The position numbers were made by a program, and so were the translations under genes. This document shows, piece after piece, positions 1 to 7,529 of a stretch of 64,000 bases of DNA. Position 1 is the stretch's first letter, and the number at the start of each line of letters is the position of its first letter. The stretch is from Streptomyces laurentii (GTDB lineage Bacteria > Actinomycetota > Actinomycetes > Streptomycetales > Streptomycetaceae). The stretch lies in contig AP017424.1 of the NCBI GenBank assembly GCA_002355495.1, forward strand, positions 1,984,001-2,048,000, written 5' to 3'. Under the pieces are notes generated by a model. It was not told the origin of the DNA, ran no database searches, and saw nothing but the letters and a program-made list of their open reading frames with translations.

Positions 1-14
1 TCACCCACAGATCG

Positions 15-43
15 CCGTCCGCGCCCTCTGGCGCAGACGGTTT
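15..43 (+). terminator. Hairpin with short T run upstream of the graspetide precursor
   Basis: CCGTC-C-GCGCC pairs with GGCGC-A-GACGG across a CTCT loop, with one C/A mismatch, and TTT follows. This could be the terminator of a gene lying left of the window or a leader hairpin ahead of the precursor. The sequence left of it is not available, so the role is open. Confidence 0.35.
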
Positions 44-75
44 CCCGCACCACACCCTTCACCCCAAGGAGTCTC

Positions 76-336
76 ATGACCGCCTCTGTCGTACCCTCCT
101 CCCCCACGCGGCCGTGGGGTGCGGGCCGACTCGCGCCCTACCCGACGGTCATCCGCCGCCCCCACGCCACGGTCGCCATCGACCCCACGACGCAGCTCGG
201 GGTGTTCCGCGACCGCGTCGGGCAGGTGGTCGAGATGGGCAAGCACGGCACCAGCTCCGGCACCGAGACCTCCACGACGACGAACTCGGACTCCCGGAAC
301 GACCAGGGTCACGACCAGGACAGCACTCAGGACTGA
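76..336 (+). CDS. tgmA: Graspetide precursor peptide (putative ATP-grasp-modified RiPP)
   Basis: An 86-residue peptide that should be the substrate of the ATP-grasp ligase encoded immediately downstream. The leader carries the conserved blocks of this family: TRPWGAGRLAPYP at residues 11-23, IDPTTQLGVF at 35-44 and VEMGKHGTS at 52-60. The last 30 residues are almost entirely Thr, Ser, Asp, Asn, Gln, Gly and Glu. That composition suits side-chain esters between Ser/Thr hydroxyls and Asp/Glu carboxylates. The ATG is preceded by AAGGAG at 66-71 with a short 4-nt spacer. The stop overlaps the ligase start (TGATG), so the two are translationally coupled. The family assignment is from recognition of the leader motifs and gene order; the core boundary and crosslinks are inference. 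Confidence 0.88.
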   Translation: MTASVVPSSPTRPWGAGRLAPYPTVIRRPHATVAIDPTTQLGVFRDRVGQVVEMGKHGTSSGTETSTTTNSDSRNDQGHDQDSTQD

Positions 337-1301
337 TGACCATGACCGAGGAGAGGCCGGTTCTGGTGGCCACCGAGGCGGACGACATCACCGCCGACAT
401 GGTGATCACCGAGCTCAACCGGCGCGATGTGCCGGTGCTCCGGTTCAACCCCGCCGACATCGGCGAAAACCTCACGGTCTCGGCTCGGTTCGGCACCTGC
501 CCGGCCCCGTTGGTCGGGCAGGTGCGCACCCCGTCGAGAACCGCTGATGTGACCCGGGTCCGGTCGGTGTACTGGCGTCGCCCGGAGTGGCCCACGTTTC
601 CCCACCTGTCCGCTGACGACTCCCGGTTCGCGGCGGCGCAGGTCCGCTACGGACTCGGTGGCACGCTCTACGCTCTGGACGGCACGCTCTGGGTCAACCA
701 CCCCCTACACGTTGCCGCAGCCGACTACAAACCCGCTCAGCTCGTTCTCGCCCAGCAGCTCGGCTTCACCATCCCGCCCACCCTTGTCACCAACGACCCG
801 GACGAGGCCCGCGAGTTCGTCCACGGTCAGGGGCAGGCGATCTTCAAGACACTGCGATGGACCCCCTACACGCGTGATGGCGTGCCAGTGACGGGATGGG
901 CTGCCCCCGTCACCCCGGACGAAATCGACGACAGCGTTCGGGTCGCGCCTCATCTGTTCCAGGCCCGCGTGGACAAGGTCGCCGATGTTCGCGTACTGCT
1001 CGTAGGTCGGCATACGTTCGCCGTACGTATCGACTCCGATCTCCTGGACTGGCGCAAGGACTACAGCGCCCTGGCTTACACCATGGAGCATCTACCCGAC
1101 CGGTTGGGTCAGGCACTGCGCGCCTACCTGAACCGACTGGATCTGGTATCGGGAAGCTTCGACCTCGCGGTCGATCGCGCGGGGGACTACTGGTGGCTGG
1201 AACTGAACCCCAACGGACAGTGGGGGTGGCTGGAGACCGAGACCGGCCTCCCGATGTCCTCCGCCTTCGCCGACCTACTCGCACAAGGAGACCGCCGATG
1301 A
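336..1301 (+). CDS. tgmB: ATP-grasp ribosomal peptide maturase (graspetide ligase)
   Basis: A 321-residue ligase of the MvdC/MvdD-like group that activates Asp/Glu side chains of the precursor with ATP and joins them to Ser/Thr (esters) or Lys (amides). The N-terminus ERPVLVATEADDITADMV is typical of this family. The ATP-grasp core includes QAIFKTLRWTPYT in the middle and the metal-binding strand WWLELNPNGQWGW near residues 285-298. The start at 336 overlaps the precursor stop; a second ATG lies at 342. A much longer open frame upstream is antisense-like filler over the precursor and is not part of the gene. The stop overlaps the methyltransferase start (ATGA), completing a three-gene operon. 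Confidence 0.92.
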   Translation: MTMTEERPVLVATEADDITADMVITELNRRDVPVLRFNPADIGENLTVSARFGTCPAPLVGQVRTPSRTADVTRVRSVYWRRPEWPTFPHLSADDSRFAAAQVRYGLGGTLYALDGTLWVNHPLHVAAADYKPAQLVLAQQLGFTIPPTLVTNDPDEAREFVHGQGQAIFKTLRWTPYTRDGVPVTGWAAPVTPDEIDDSVRVAPHLFQARVDKVADVRVLLVGRHTFAVRIDSDLLDWRKDYSALAYTMEHLPDRLGQALRAYLNRLDLVSGSFDLAVDRAGDYWWLELNPNGQWGWLETETGLPMSSAFADLLAQGDRR

Positions 1302-2461
1302 CCGACCCGGCATCCGAGCGACGCCGCATGGCGACCGTGCTCATGAACGAAGGCGTCCTGAAGTCCCCCTGGCTGCGTGCGGCCGTCGAGACCGTCTCCC
1401 GCGAGCGGTTCCTCCGCCCGGGAGTCTTCCTGGACGAGGGGCGGACCTGGCGGCCCGTCACCGCCGCCGACACGGCCCCGGACGAGTGGCTGAGGATCGC
1501 ATACGGTGTCGACACTCTCACCACCCAGCTCGACGGCCACCTCACCGCCGACCAGGCCGGCGAACCCGTCGTGGGCGTGCCCACGTCCTCGTCGACCGCC
1601 CCGGCCACCGTCGTCGGCATGATCGAGGCCTTGGACCTCGCTACGGGCCACCGAGTCCTGGAAATCGGCACAGGCACCGGCTACTCCACAGCCTTGATGT
1701 GCCACTACCTCGGCGAGGACAAGGTCGCCACGGTCGAGGTCGACGCACAGGTGGCCGCACGCGCCGATGCCGCTCTCGAAGCCGCCGGCTTCTCGACGTG
1801 GACGGTGACGGGCGACGGGCTCCTCGGCCACCCGTACCGGGCGCCGTACGACCGGGTCATCGCCACTTGCGCGGTCCGCCGCATCCCGTACGCGTGGATC
1901 AGGCAGACGAGACCCGGAGGCGTTGTCCTCGGCACAGTCGGCTCGTGGCCGTGGGGAACCGGCCTCGCGAAACTGACCGTCGGCGATGACGGCACCGCCG
2001 AGGGCTCGATCATCGGGCGCTCCTCCTTCATACAGGCACGGGCCCAGGCGGTGGCTCACGTGGCCGGCGATCTCTCCGCACGGACCGCGTACGCGGACAG
2101 TGAGCGGCGCACCCAGGTGTCCCCTCTGGTCCTGGAGGAGTGGATGCCCGCCTTCCTCGCGCAGTTGGCGGCGCCCGGCGCTCAGTTCGTCCGCGCGACG
2201 GGCGGTGACGGCTCGCCTTTGAGGTACCTGTTCGATCCGGAGAAGGAGTCGTTCGCCGAGTTCCTCGCCGACGGCGAAAGCTGGACCGTCCGCCAAGGCG
2301 GCCCGGTGGGCCTGTGGGACGACGTGGAACGTTCGCTCGTCGCCTGGCAGGACGCCGGGGCGCCGGAGACCGACTCCGTACGGCTCCATGTGACGCCCGC
2401 GTCCCACCGGTACTGGATCGACCAGGCCCCCTCCCTGCGCTGGGAGCACCGGATCGCCTGA
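1298..2461 (+). CDS. tgmC: Graspetide-associated PIMT-like O-methyltransferase
   Basis: A 387-residue protein related to protein-L-isoaspartate O-methyltransferase. The SAM-binding motif VLEIGTGTGYSTALM lies near residues 118-132, after a TSSSTAPATVVGMIEAL segment. In characterised graspetide systems (fuscimiditide), a PIMT homologue methylates an Asp of the crosslinked peptide, which then closes to an aspartimide; the same role is likely here. At 387 residues it is far longer than housekeeping PIMT (about 210), with a C-terminal extension typical of the RiPP version. AAGGAG at 1285-1290 with 7-nt spacing and the ATGA overlap with the ligase fix the start. Confidence 0.9.
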   Translation: MTDPASERRRMATVLMNEGVLKSPWLRAAVETVSRERFLRPGVFLDEGRTWRPVTAADTAPDEWLRIAYGVDTLTTQLDGHLTADQAGEPVVGVPTSSSTAPATVVGMIEALDLATGHRVLEIGTGTGYSTALMCHYLGEDKVATVEVDAQVAARADAALEAAGFSTWTVTGDGLLGHPYRAPYDRVIATCAVRRIPYAWIRQTRPGGVVLGTVGSWPWGTGLAKLTVGDDGTAEGSIIGRSSFIQARAQAVAHVAGDLSARTAYADSERRTQVSPLVLEEWMPAFLAQLAAPGAQFVRATGGDGSPLRYLFDPEKESFAEFLADGESWTVRQGGPVGLWDDVERSLVAWQDAGAPETDSVRLHVTPASHRYWIDQAPSLRWEHRIA

Positions 2462-2478
2462 CCCACTACGCTCCGGAC

Positions 2479-2775
2479 ATGGACGACGAACCGCTCTCCC
2501 AATGGGCCGAGCGTCGCGACGCGCGGATCGGGCAGCTCCGCGCCGTCCCTCTCGTGACCGGCGACGGCCCGAGGGCATCGCATCTGAACCCCGATGCGCC
2601 CCGTGCGATCCAGCGGTGGAACGGCCATCTGTGGGAGCCGCACGGCTTCGCGGCGAACCTCGTGGAAGCACGGCGCGTCCTGTTTCCCCACACCGAGGCT
2701 GCCGCCACTGCTGAGGCGTCACCGAAGCTCGGCCCCGGGACCGGCAGACATCGGAAGCCTCCGACGCCCCGATGA
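2479..2775 (+). CDS. DUF6087-family protein
   Basis: A 98-residue protein with the pattern MDDEPLSQWAERRDARIGQLRAV, then PRAIQRWNGHLWEPHG and VEARRVLFP, recognised as the Streptomyces DUF6087 family. No biochemical function is known. It starts 17 bp after the graspetide methyltransferase and is probably cotranscribed, but a role in the RiPP pathway is not implied by its sequence. Its stop overlaps the next start (ATGA). The C-terminal 25 residues are low-complexity. No good ribosome-binding site is visible before the ATG. Confidence 0.7.
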   Translation: MDDEPLSQWAERRDARIGQLRAVPLVTGDGPRASHLNPDAPRAIQRWNGHLWEPHGFAANLVEARRVLFPHTEAAATAEASPKLGPGTGRHRKPPTPR

Positions 2776-3032
2776 CTCGCCCGCGACACTCGCTACGCTC
2801 TGGCCGCCCTGACTGCCCTGACTGCCCTGAGCGACTCCTGACCAAGATCGAGGAGCTTGAGCCCTCAGTGGCCGTACTCCCCGCTGACATGGCGGCTCTG
2901 CCGGCCACCTCGTCCCCTGTTCCGATCATCCCGTTCGACGCGCCCGCGCAGAATCCTGGCGGTATTCAAGCCTGGCTTGACGAACAAAATTCCACCGCCC
3001 CCGGGACAGCAACGGAAGATACCGAGGCGTAG
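2772..3032 (+). CDS. Small hypothetical protein
   Basis: An unrecognised 86-residue reading frame beginning in an ATGA overlap with the DUF6087 gene. The N-terminus is basic with a CPDC pair. The middle, KIEELEPSVAVLPADMAALP, could form a short helix, and the C-terminus is Asp/Glu/Thr-rich. The start overlap and same-strand position argue that it is translated. Codon third-position GC is lower than in neighbours, which argues against it. Confidence 0.4.
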   Translation: MTRPRHSLRSGRPDCPDCPERLLTKIEELEPSVAVLPADMAALPATSSPVPIIPFDAPAQNPGGIQAWLDEQNSTAPGTATEDTEA

Positions 3033-3069
3033 ACACATAAAGCGGATCCCTCCCCTGCCCAGCCGACGC

Positions 3070-3092
3070 CCGCGCCAAGCTGCCCGGCGCGG
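3070..3092 (+). terminator. Candidate terminator after the RiPP/DUF6087 operon
   Basis: CCGCGCC (3070-3076) pairs with GGCGCGG (3086-3092) across a 9-nt loop, 38 bp after the last + strand stop codon. No U-tract follows, so this is a GC-stem terminator of the kind common in Streptomyces, or chance. Confidence 0.35.
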
Positions 3093-3176
3093 CTACTTTC
3101 ATGGCTACCTTCGTAGCCGCGAGGTCCGGTTTGAACCGGTACGGAACGGGGTGAGGCGACGCCCACGATTCCACGA

Positions 3177-3217
3177 GAAAAGGCCCCTGACCTGCGATAT
3201 CGCAGATCAGGGGCCTG
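3177..3217 (-). terminator. Rho-independent terminator of rnpB
   Basis: On the minus strand the sequence AGGCCCCTGAT pairs with GTCAGGGGCCT around an inner TCTGCGATATCGCAGG palindrome, and TTTTC follows. It sits directly 3' of the RNase P RNA. Confidence 0.75.
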
Positions 3218-3225
3218 AGGGGCAG

Positions 3226-3629
3226 ACGAGTCGGGCTGTACGCCGGGTTCTGTACCCCGGGACCTCGCGGTCGTCGGGGTGACGGCCATCCATCTAGGGC
3301 CGGCGTTGCCGCCGGCCTCGTGCGGTCTACCCGCGAACTCGGGCGGGCAGCCCTCGATCGTCCGCGCAGGGACACCGGAGTGTCCCCTTTTGACCTTGCT
3401 CCAGGTGGGGTTTACCTAGCCGCCTGAGTCACCTCAGGCGCTGGTGGTCTCTTACACCACCGTTTCACCCTTACCGAGGACCGAGGTCCCCGGCGGTCTG
3501 CTTTCTGTGGCACTGTCCCGCGGGTCACCCCGGGTGGCCGTTAGCCACCACCCTGCCCTGTGGAGCCCGGACGTTCCTCGGGAGGATCCGAGGATCCCCA
3601 CGCGGCCGCCCGCCCGGCTCGTCTGCCGT
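3226..3629 (-). ncRNA. rnpB: RNase P RNA (type A)
   Basis: The catalytic RNA of ribonuclease P, which removes 5' leaders from pre-tRNA. Read on the minus strand it contains the universal blocks: GAGGAACGTCCGGGCTCC near the 5' end (P4 strand), CAGGGTGGTGGCTAACGGCC, GGTAAGGGTGAAACGGTG, AGGTAAACCCCACC, and near the 3' end AGATGGATGGCCGTC and CAGAACCCGGCGTACAG. The 5' GAGCCGGGC pairs with the 3' AGCCCGACTC to close P1. Both ends were set from that pairing and may be off by a few bases. The length of about 400 nt fits actinobacterial type A RNA. Confidence 0.95.
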
Positions 3630-3636
3630 GTCGACC

Positions 3637-3642
3637 ATGCTA
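3637..3642 (-). promoter_or_regulatory. Candidate -10 element for rnpB
   Basis: TAGCAT on the minus strand, 7-8 bp before the predicted 5' end of the RNase P RNA. No strong -35 is seen at the right distance. Confidence 0.4.
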
Positions 3643-3662
3643 CCTGGCGCCGCGGGCGCGCT

Positions 3663-4259
3663 TCACAGGAAGTCGGTGGTCTCGAGGTCGAGGCCGAAGG
3701 GAGCGGGGAGGGAGAGGGGCTTGCCGAAGGAGACCTTCCGATGCGCCTGGTAGTCGCGGCTCTCCGGCTCGGCGAACAGCGTGACCGTGGAGTCGCCCCG
3801 GTCAACCAGGAGGTAGAGAGGGATGCCTCCACGGGCGTAGCAGCGACGCTTGACGTCGCGGTCTCCGCGCGCTCGGGTGGAGGTGACCTCAAGGACCATG
3901 GCGACTCCGTCGCACGGCATCCACGAGTCGGCGCCACGGAAGAGGTCACGCTCCAGAGGGGCGAAAGTGACGTCGGGAATAACCCGGTCTCTTGGCGCGC
4001 CGGCCACTCCATTCAGCGTCAAACCCTTGTTGCCCGAGACGTCCATGACAATCTGCGTGTGTCGGATCACCTGATTCACGACACGGCTGATGTACAGCTC
4101 ATGGTCCCCATCCGGCGGCGGCGTCACGACGATCTCCCCTTCGAGCAGCTCCGCCCGGAAGCCCTCTGGCGTCTGCAGCGCCAGAAAGCCCTCCAGCAGG
4201 ACGTCTTCCTGCGTGAGTGGTTCGTGCGGCATGGCAGTCATGCCGTGATCGTCGGACAT
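3663..4259 (-). CDS. Uma2-family (DUF820) PD-(D/E)XK-like protein
   Basis: A 198-residue member of the Uma2 family, whose fold belongs to the PD-(D/E)XK nuclease superfamily. The visible family signatures are FRAELLEGEIVVTPPPDGDHE near residues 34-54, VIPDVTFAP at about 93-101, MVLEVTSTRARGDRDVKRRCYARGG (about 120-145, with the E-x-T and K positions of the nuclease-like core) and IPLYLLVDRG. These proteins are numerous in Streptomyces and Cyanobacteria; nuclease activity is inferred, not shown. The start could also be the Met at residue 7. It lies alone between rnpB and the divergent MerR gene. Confidence 0.85.
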   Translation of the reverse strand: MSDDHGMTAMPHEPLTQEDVLLEGFLALQTPEGFRAELLEGEIVVTPPPDGDHELYISRVVNQVIRHTQIVMDVSGNKGLTLNGVAGAPRDRVIPDVTFAPLERDLFRGADSWMPCDGVAMVLEVTSTRARGDRDVKRRCYARGGIPLYLLVDRGDSTVTLFAEPESRDYQAHRKVSFGKPLSLPAPFGLDLETTDFL

Positions 4260-4329
4260 CGTTCTACCGCCGTCCCTGGACTCGCCCCTCTTTCCCTCGA
4301 TCGTGGCACAGGGCGGGCGCGGAAGGTGC

Positions 4330-4360
4330 TTGACCTTGTCGCAGCGTCAGCGTTTCTACT
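4330..4360 (+). promoter_or_regulatory. MerR-type promoter with 19-bp spacer
   Basis: TTGACC (4330-4335) and TCTACT (4355-4360) are separated by exactly 19 bp, the long spacer typical of promoters that MerR proteins untwist. The -10 ends 6 bp before the ATG of the MerR gene, so the transcript would be nearly leaderless. Autoregulation is the natural inference. Confidence 0.65.
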
Positions 4361-4366
4361 GAGGGC

Positions 4367-5119
4367 ATGCGGATCGGCGAGATCGCCGCGCTCGTCGGGG
4401 TGACCCCGCGGGCCGTGCGGCATTACCACCGGCTGGGGCTGCTGCCCGAGCCGGGACGGCGGGCGAACGGGTACCGGGAGTACGGGATACGGGACGCCGT
4501 GCTGCTCGCGCGGATACGGCGGCTGGCGGAGCTGGGGCTCGGGCTCGACGAGGTCGGGGACGTACTGGCGGGCGACGAGGGGCGGGAGCTGGTGGACGTG
4601 CTGGAGGAACTGGACGCGGACCTGGCGCGGCAGGAGCGGGTGGTCCGGGAGCGGCGGGCGCGGCTCGCGGAGCTGCTCGCACAGGCGCGGGCGGGGCGGC
4701 TGCCGGCGGACGGGCCGGTGTCGCCGGAGCTGGCCGAGTGGCTGACGGAGCTGGGCGAGCTGGGACATCCCGGAGTGGCGGCCGGGTCGCCGACGGCGGC
4801 CTGGGACCGGGAGATGCTGACCCTGCTCGACACCATGGTGCCGGAGGCGGAGCGGGCCCGGATGGTGGAGCTGCTGCGGGCCACCGCCGGCGACGCCGCC
4901 GCCGCGCTGTACGCCCGGCTCGACGCGCTCGCCGACGCCGCGCCCGACGACCCCCGGGTCGCCGAGACGGCCGAGGCCCTCGCCGGGATCATTCCGGCGG
5001 GGATGGCGGTGGAGGTGCCGGGCGACGGGTTCGCGGACGTGCTGTTCGCGGATCTCGCGCCCGCCCAGACCGCCGCCGTACGGCAGGCGCTGCGGCTCGC
5101 CGCGGAGCGTGCGGCGTGA
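4367..5119 (+). CDS. MerR-family transcriptional regulator
   Basis: A 250-residue regulator. The N-terminal winged helix-turn-helix MRIGEIAALVGVTPRAVRHYHRLGLLPEPGR is followed by NGYREYGIRDAVLLARIRRLAELGLGLDEVGDVL and a coiled-coil helix ELVDVLEELDADLARQERVVRERRARL. The C-terminal effector domain of about 130 residues has no Cys-rich metal site, so a small-molecule or protein signal is more likely than a metal. No ribosome-binding site is visible, consistent with leaderless translation from the 19-bp-spacer promoter. The stop overlaps a GTG start of a membrane protein (GTGA), which suggests that protein is its physiological target or partner. Confidence 0.88.
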   Translation: MRIGEIAALVGVTPRAVRHYHRLGLLPEPGRRANGYREYGIRDAVLLARIRRLAELGLGLDEVGDVLAGDEGRELVDVLEELDADLARQERVVRERRARLAELLAQARAGRLPADGPVSPELAEWLTELGELGHPGVAAGSPTAAWDREMLTLLDTMVPEAERARMVELLRATAGDAAAALYARLDALADAAPDDPRVAETAEALAGIIPAGMAVEVPGDGFADVLFADLAPAQTAAVRQALRLAAERAA

Positions 5120-5976
5120 AGCGGTACGGGGCGTACGTCGCCTGCGCCGTCCTGCCCGGCGAGCTGGCCCTGGTGGTCTGTCTGGTGGCCGGGGTACGGG
5201 TCCCGGTGCCCGTTCTCGTCGCCGCCGAGGCGGCCGTGGGCCTGGTCCTGGGCGAGCATCTGGTCGGGTTCCTGCGGCGGTGGCGGCGCGACGGGTCCGC
5301 GCGGGACGCCGTGCGCGCGACCGTGCCCGAGCCGGTGCTGCGGCTGGCCGGGCACGAGCTGCGGCTGCTCGCGAGCCTCGGCCGGTGGGTCGCGCGGCGG
5401 CCGCACGGGGTCGGGGGCGAGGGCGCGCGGGCGTTCCCGTACGCGCGGGATCAGGCGGCGATGATGTACGGCCTCGCCTTCGTCTGCGTGGTCGAGACCG
5501 CCGGCATGGCGTATCTGCTGGTGGGCCTGCCCGTCGTGCACGCCGTCTTCCTCGTCCTCGACGTGTACACGGTGGTGTTCGTGCTCGGTCTGCACGCGGC
5601 CTCCGTGACCCGTCCGCACGTACTGGACGGCGGGGCGCTGCGGGTGCGGCAGGCGGGCCACGTGGACGTACGGATTCCGCTGGAGCGGATCGCTTCCGTA
5701 CGGCGTGAGTCGCTGTTCTCGCACGAGAAGGCCGACGGCGAGCTGAACCTGCCCGTCGGCTCGCGGACCTCGCTCACGCTGGAGCTGACCGGGCCGGTCG
5801 ACGTGCCCCGGCTGTTCGGCGCGCCCCGTCCCGTACGGCTCGTGCGCCTGCACGCCGACGACTCCGCCGCGCTCCACCGCGCTCTCGGACAGGCACTCGG
5901 CCAGGCGCTCGCGGAGACGGTCACGCGGGCGCGAACAGCACCTTCGCCCGTCCCGGGTCCGCCTGCGTCAGCCTGA
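5116..5976 (+). CDS. Conserved membrane protein coupled to the MerR regulator
   Basis: A 286-residue protein starting at a GTG that overlaps the MerR stop. Hydrophobic helices are visible at residues 4-24 (VACAVLPGELALVVCLVAGV), about 28-50, and a pair at about 115-155 (MMYGLAFVCVVETAGMAYLLVGLPVV and AVFLVLDVYTVVFVLGLHAA). The rest is soluble and ends in a beta-rich domain with RQAGHVDVRIPLERIASVRRE, reminiscent of a membrane-anchored PH-like module. Function unknown. Its last 56 bp overlap the convergent RNB gene. Confidence 0.75.
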   Translation: MKRYGAYVACAVLPGELALVVCLVAGVRVPVPVLVAAEAAVGLVLGEHLVGFLRRWRRDGSARDAVRATVPEPVLRLAGHELRLLASLGRWVARRPHGVGGEGARAFPYARDQAAMMYGLAFVCVVETAGMAYLLVGLPVVHAVFLVLDVYTVVFVLGLHAASVTRPHVLDGGALRVRQAGHVDVRIPLERIASVRRESLFSHEKADGELNLPVGSRTSLTLELTGPVDVPRLFGAPRPVRLVRLHADDSAALHRALGQALGQALAETVTRARTAPSPVPGPPASA

Positions 5977-7363
5977 CCCGCAGCCACTCCCCCAGCGGCA
6001 GCGGCCGGTCGCCGCCCTCGATGCGGGCGACGACGGCGGGCATGTCGAGGTGGACGGTGCCGACGGCGGGCCGGTTCTCCTTGACGTCGATCACGTACGC
6101 GTCGAAGAGTTCCCCGATCCGTCCGCTGAGCAGCGCGGCCTCGACGATGTCGACGCTCTCGCGTTCGACGGCGCCGGCGCGGCGTGCGCCGGACGCCATG
6201 CGGGCGGGCAGGCCGGGCAGCGCGGCGCGGACCCACTCGGGCGGTTCCTGCCCGGCGACGGCTGCCACGCACAGCTCGCCCGCGTACCGGTCGACGAGCC
6301 GGCGCAGTGGCGCGGTGCAGTGCGTGTACTCGTCGGCGACGGCCGCGTGCACGGCGGGCGTGGGCACGGCGCCGTCGGTGAAGACGGTGTAGCCGGCGCC
6401 GCGCAGCAGGGTGGTGCACTCCTGGAGGAAGGCGGCGTGGCGCGGGTCGGCGGGGTCGAGGGCGCGGACGACGTCCGCGTACGGGACGTGGTGCGGCCAG
6501 TCGACGCCGAGCGCGTGCGCGGAGCGGCGCAGCCGGGCGACGGCGCCGATCGGGGCGGTGGGCAGGGTGCGCAGGATGCCGGTGCCGGCGGCGGTCATGA
6601 GGTCGGCGGCGGCCATGCCGGTGAGGAGGGAGATCTGGGCGTTCCAGCCGTCGGCGGGCAGCGGGGCGCGGTAGGCGAGGGTGTACGTGTGGCCGTGCTC
6701 GACGATCTCCTGTTCAGGGACGTCGAGGGAGATCCCGCCGCGTTCGGTCTCCAGGAGCGCGCGCAGCGAGCCGATCTCGCGGAGCAGGGCCAGGGACTCG
6801 GGCGCGGTACCGGTGTCGATACGGCGCTGCGCCTCGGCGTAGTCGAGCCGGGCGGCGCTGCGGACGAGGGCGCGGCGGACGTCGGTGGCGACCCGGCGGC
6901 CGTCGGCGTCGAGGTCGATGCGCCAGAGCAGGGCGGGGCGGGGGTCGCCGGGGAGGAGGCTGGCGGCGCCCTCGGAGAGGACAGTGGGGTGGAGGGGCAC
7001 CTTGCCGTCGGGGAAGTAGAGGGTGAGGACGCGCCGCTGGGCCTCGGCGTCGAGGGCGCCGCCGGGGGTGACGAAGGCGGCGATGTCGGCGATGGCGTAG
7101 TGGACGCGGTAGCCGCCGCCGGACCGGCGGGCCAGGTGCATGGCCTGGTCGAGGTCGGTGGAGCCGGGCGGGTCGATGGTGAGGAGCGGCAGGTCGGTGG
7201 CGTCCTCGCCGGGCAGCCGGGGTGCCTTGGCCGCCGCTTCCGCCTCCGCCTGGACGTCGGCGGGGAAGGCGTCGGGGACGCCCAGTTCGCCGCGGAGCGC
7301 GCGCAGCGCCGCCCGGAGCGGGGCGTCGGCCGCTCCGGTCACATGGATGTGGCGGCGGGGCAT
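5921..7363 (-). CDS. RNB-domain exoribonuclease (RNase II/R family)
   Basis: A 480-residue ribonuclease with the RNB catalytic core. The Asp-rich metal site is in LLTIDPPGSTDLDQAMHLARR (about residues 60-80), followed by YRVHYAIADIAAFV, YFPDGKVPLHPTVLSEGAASL and, near the C-terminus, YTHCTAPLRRLVDRYAGELC. It lacks the N-terminal cold-shock domains and has only a short C-terminal tail, so it is the compact actinobacterial form that degrades RNA 3' to 5'. It is transcribed away from the xylan locus. Confidence 0.88.
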   Translation of the reverse strand: MPRRHIHVTGAADAPLRAALRALRGELGVPDAFPADVQAEAEAAAKAPRLPGEDATDLPLLTIDPPGSTDLDQAMHLARRSGGGYRVHYAIADIAAFVTPGGALDAEAQRRVLTLYFPDGKVPLHPTVLSEGAASLLPGDPRPALLWRIDLDADGRRVATDVRRALVRSAARLDYAEAQRRIDTGTAPESLALLREIGSLRALLETERGGISLDVPEQEIVEHGHTYTLAYRAPLPADGWNAQISLLTGMAAADLMTAAGTGILRTLPTAPIGAVARLRRSAHALGVDWPHHVPYADVVRALDPADPRHAAFLQECTTLLRGAGYTVFTDGAVPTPAVHAAVADEYTHCTAPLRRLVDRYAGELCVAAVAGQEPPEWVRAALPGLPARMASGARRAGAVERESVDIVEAALLSGRIGELFDAYVIDVKENRPAVGTVHLDMPAVVARIEGGDRPLPLGEWLRVRLTQADPGRAKVLFAPA

Positions 7364-7529
7364 GAACCGAGAGTAGGGCGGGGGCGGAGGCGCGGCATGT
7401 CGGCGGGAGGGGGTGGAGGACGGGGCCGGGCCGCGACCGGGGCCGGGACGGCTGCCGTACGGCTCACCGCGTCCGGGCGCGGACCCGTACCCGACCCCGT
7501 ACCCCCGGCCATGCCCCCGTCCCCGCCGC

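Noticed and set aside
114..335. N-terminal extension of the ATP-grasp ligase
   Set aside because: The extension is an out-of-frame reading of the precursor gene (Arg/Pro/His-rich); the overlap start at 336 matches the family.
2479..3032. Assigning the DUF6087 protein and small ORF as graspetide pathway genes
   Set aside because: DUF6087 genes are scattered in Streptomyces without RiPP genes; proximity alone is weak evidence.
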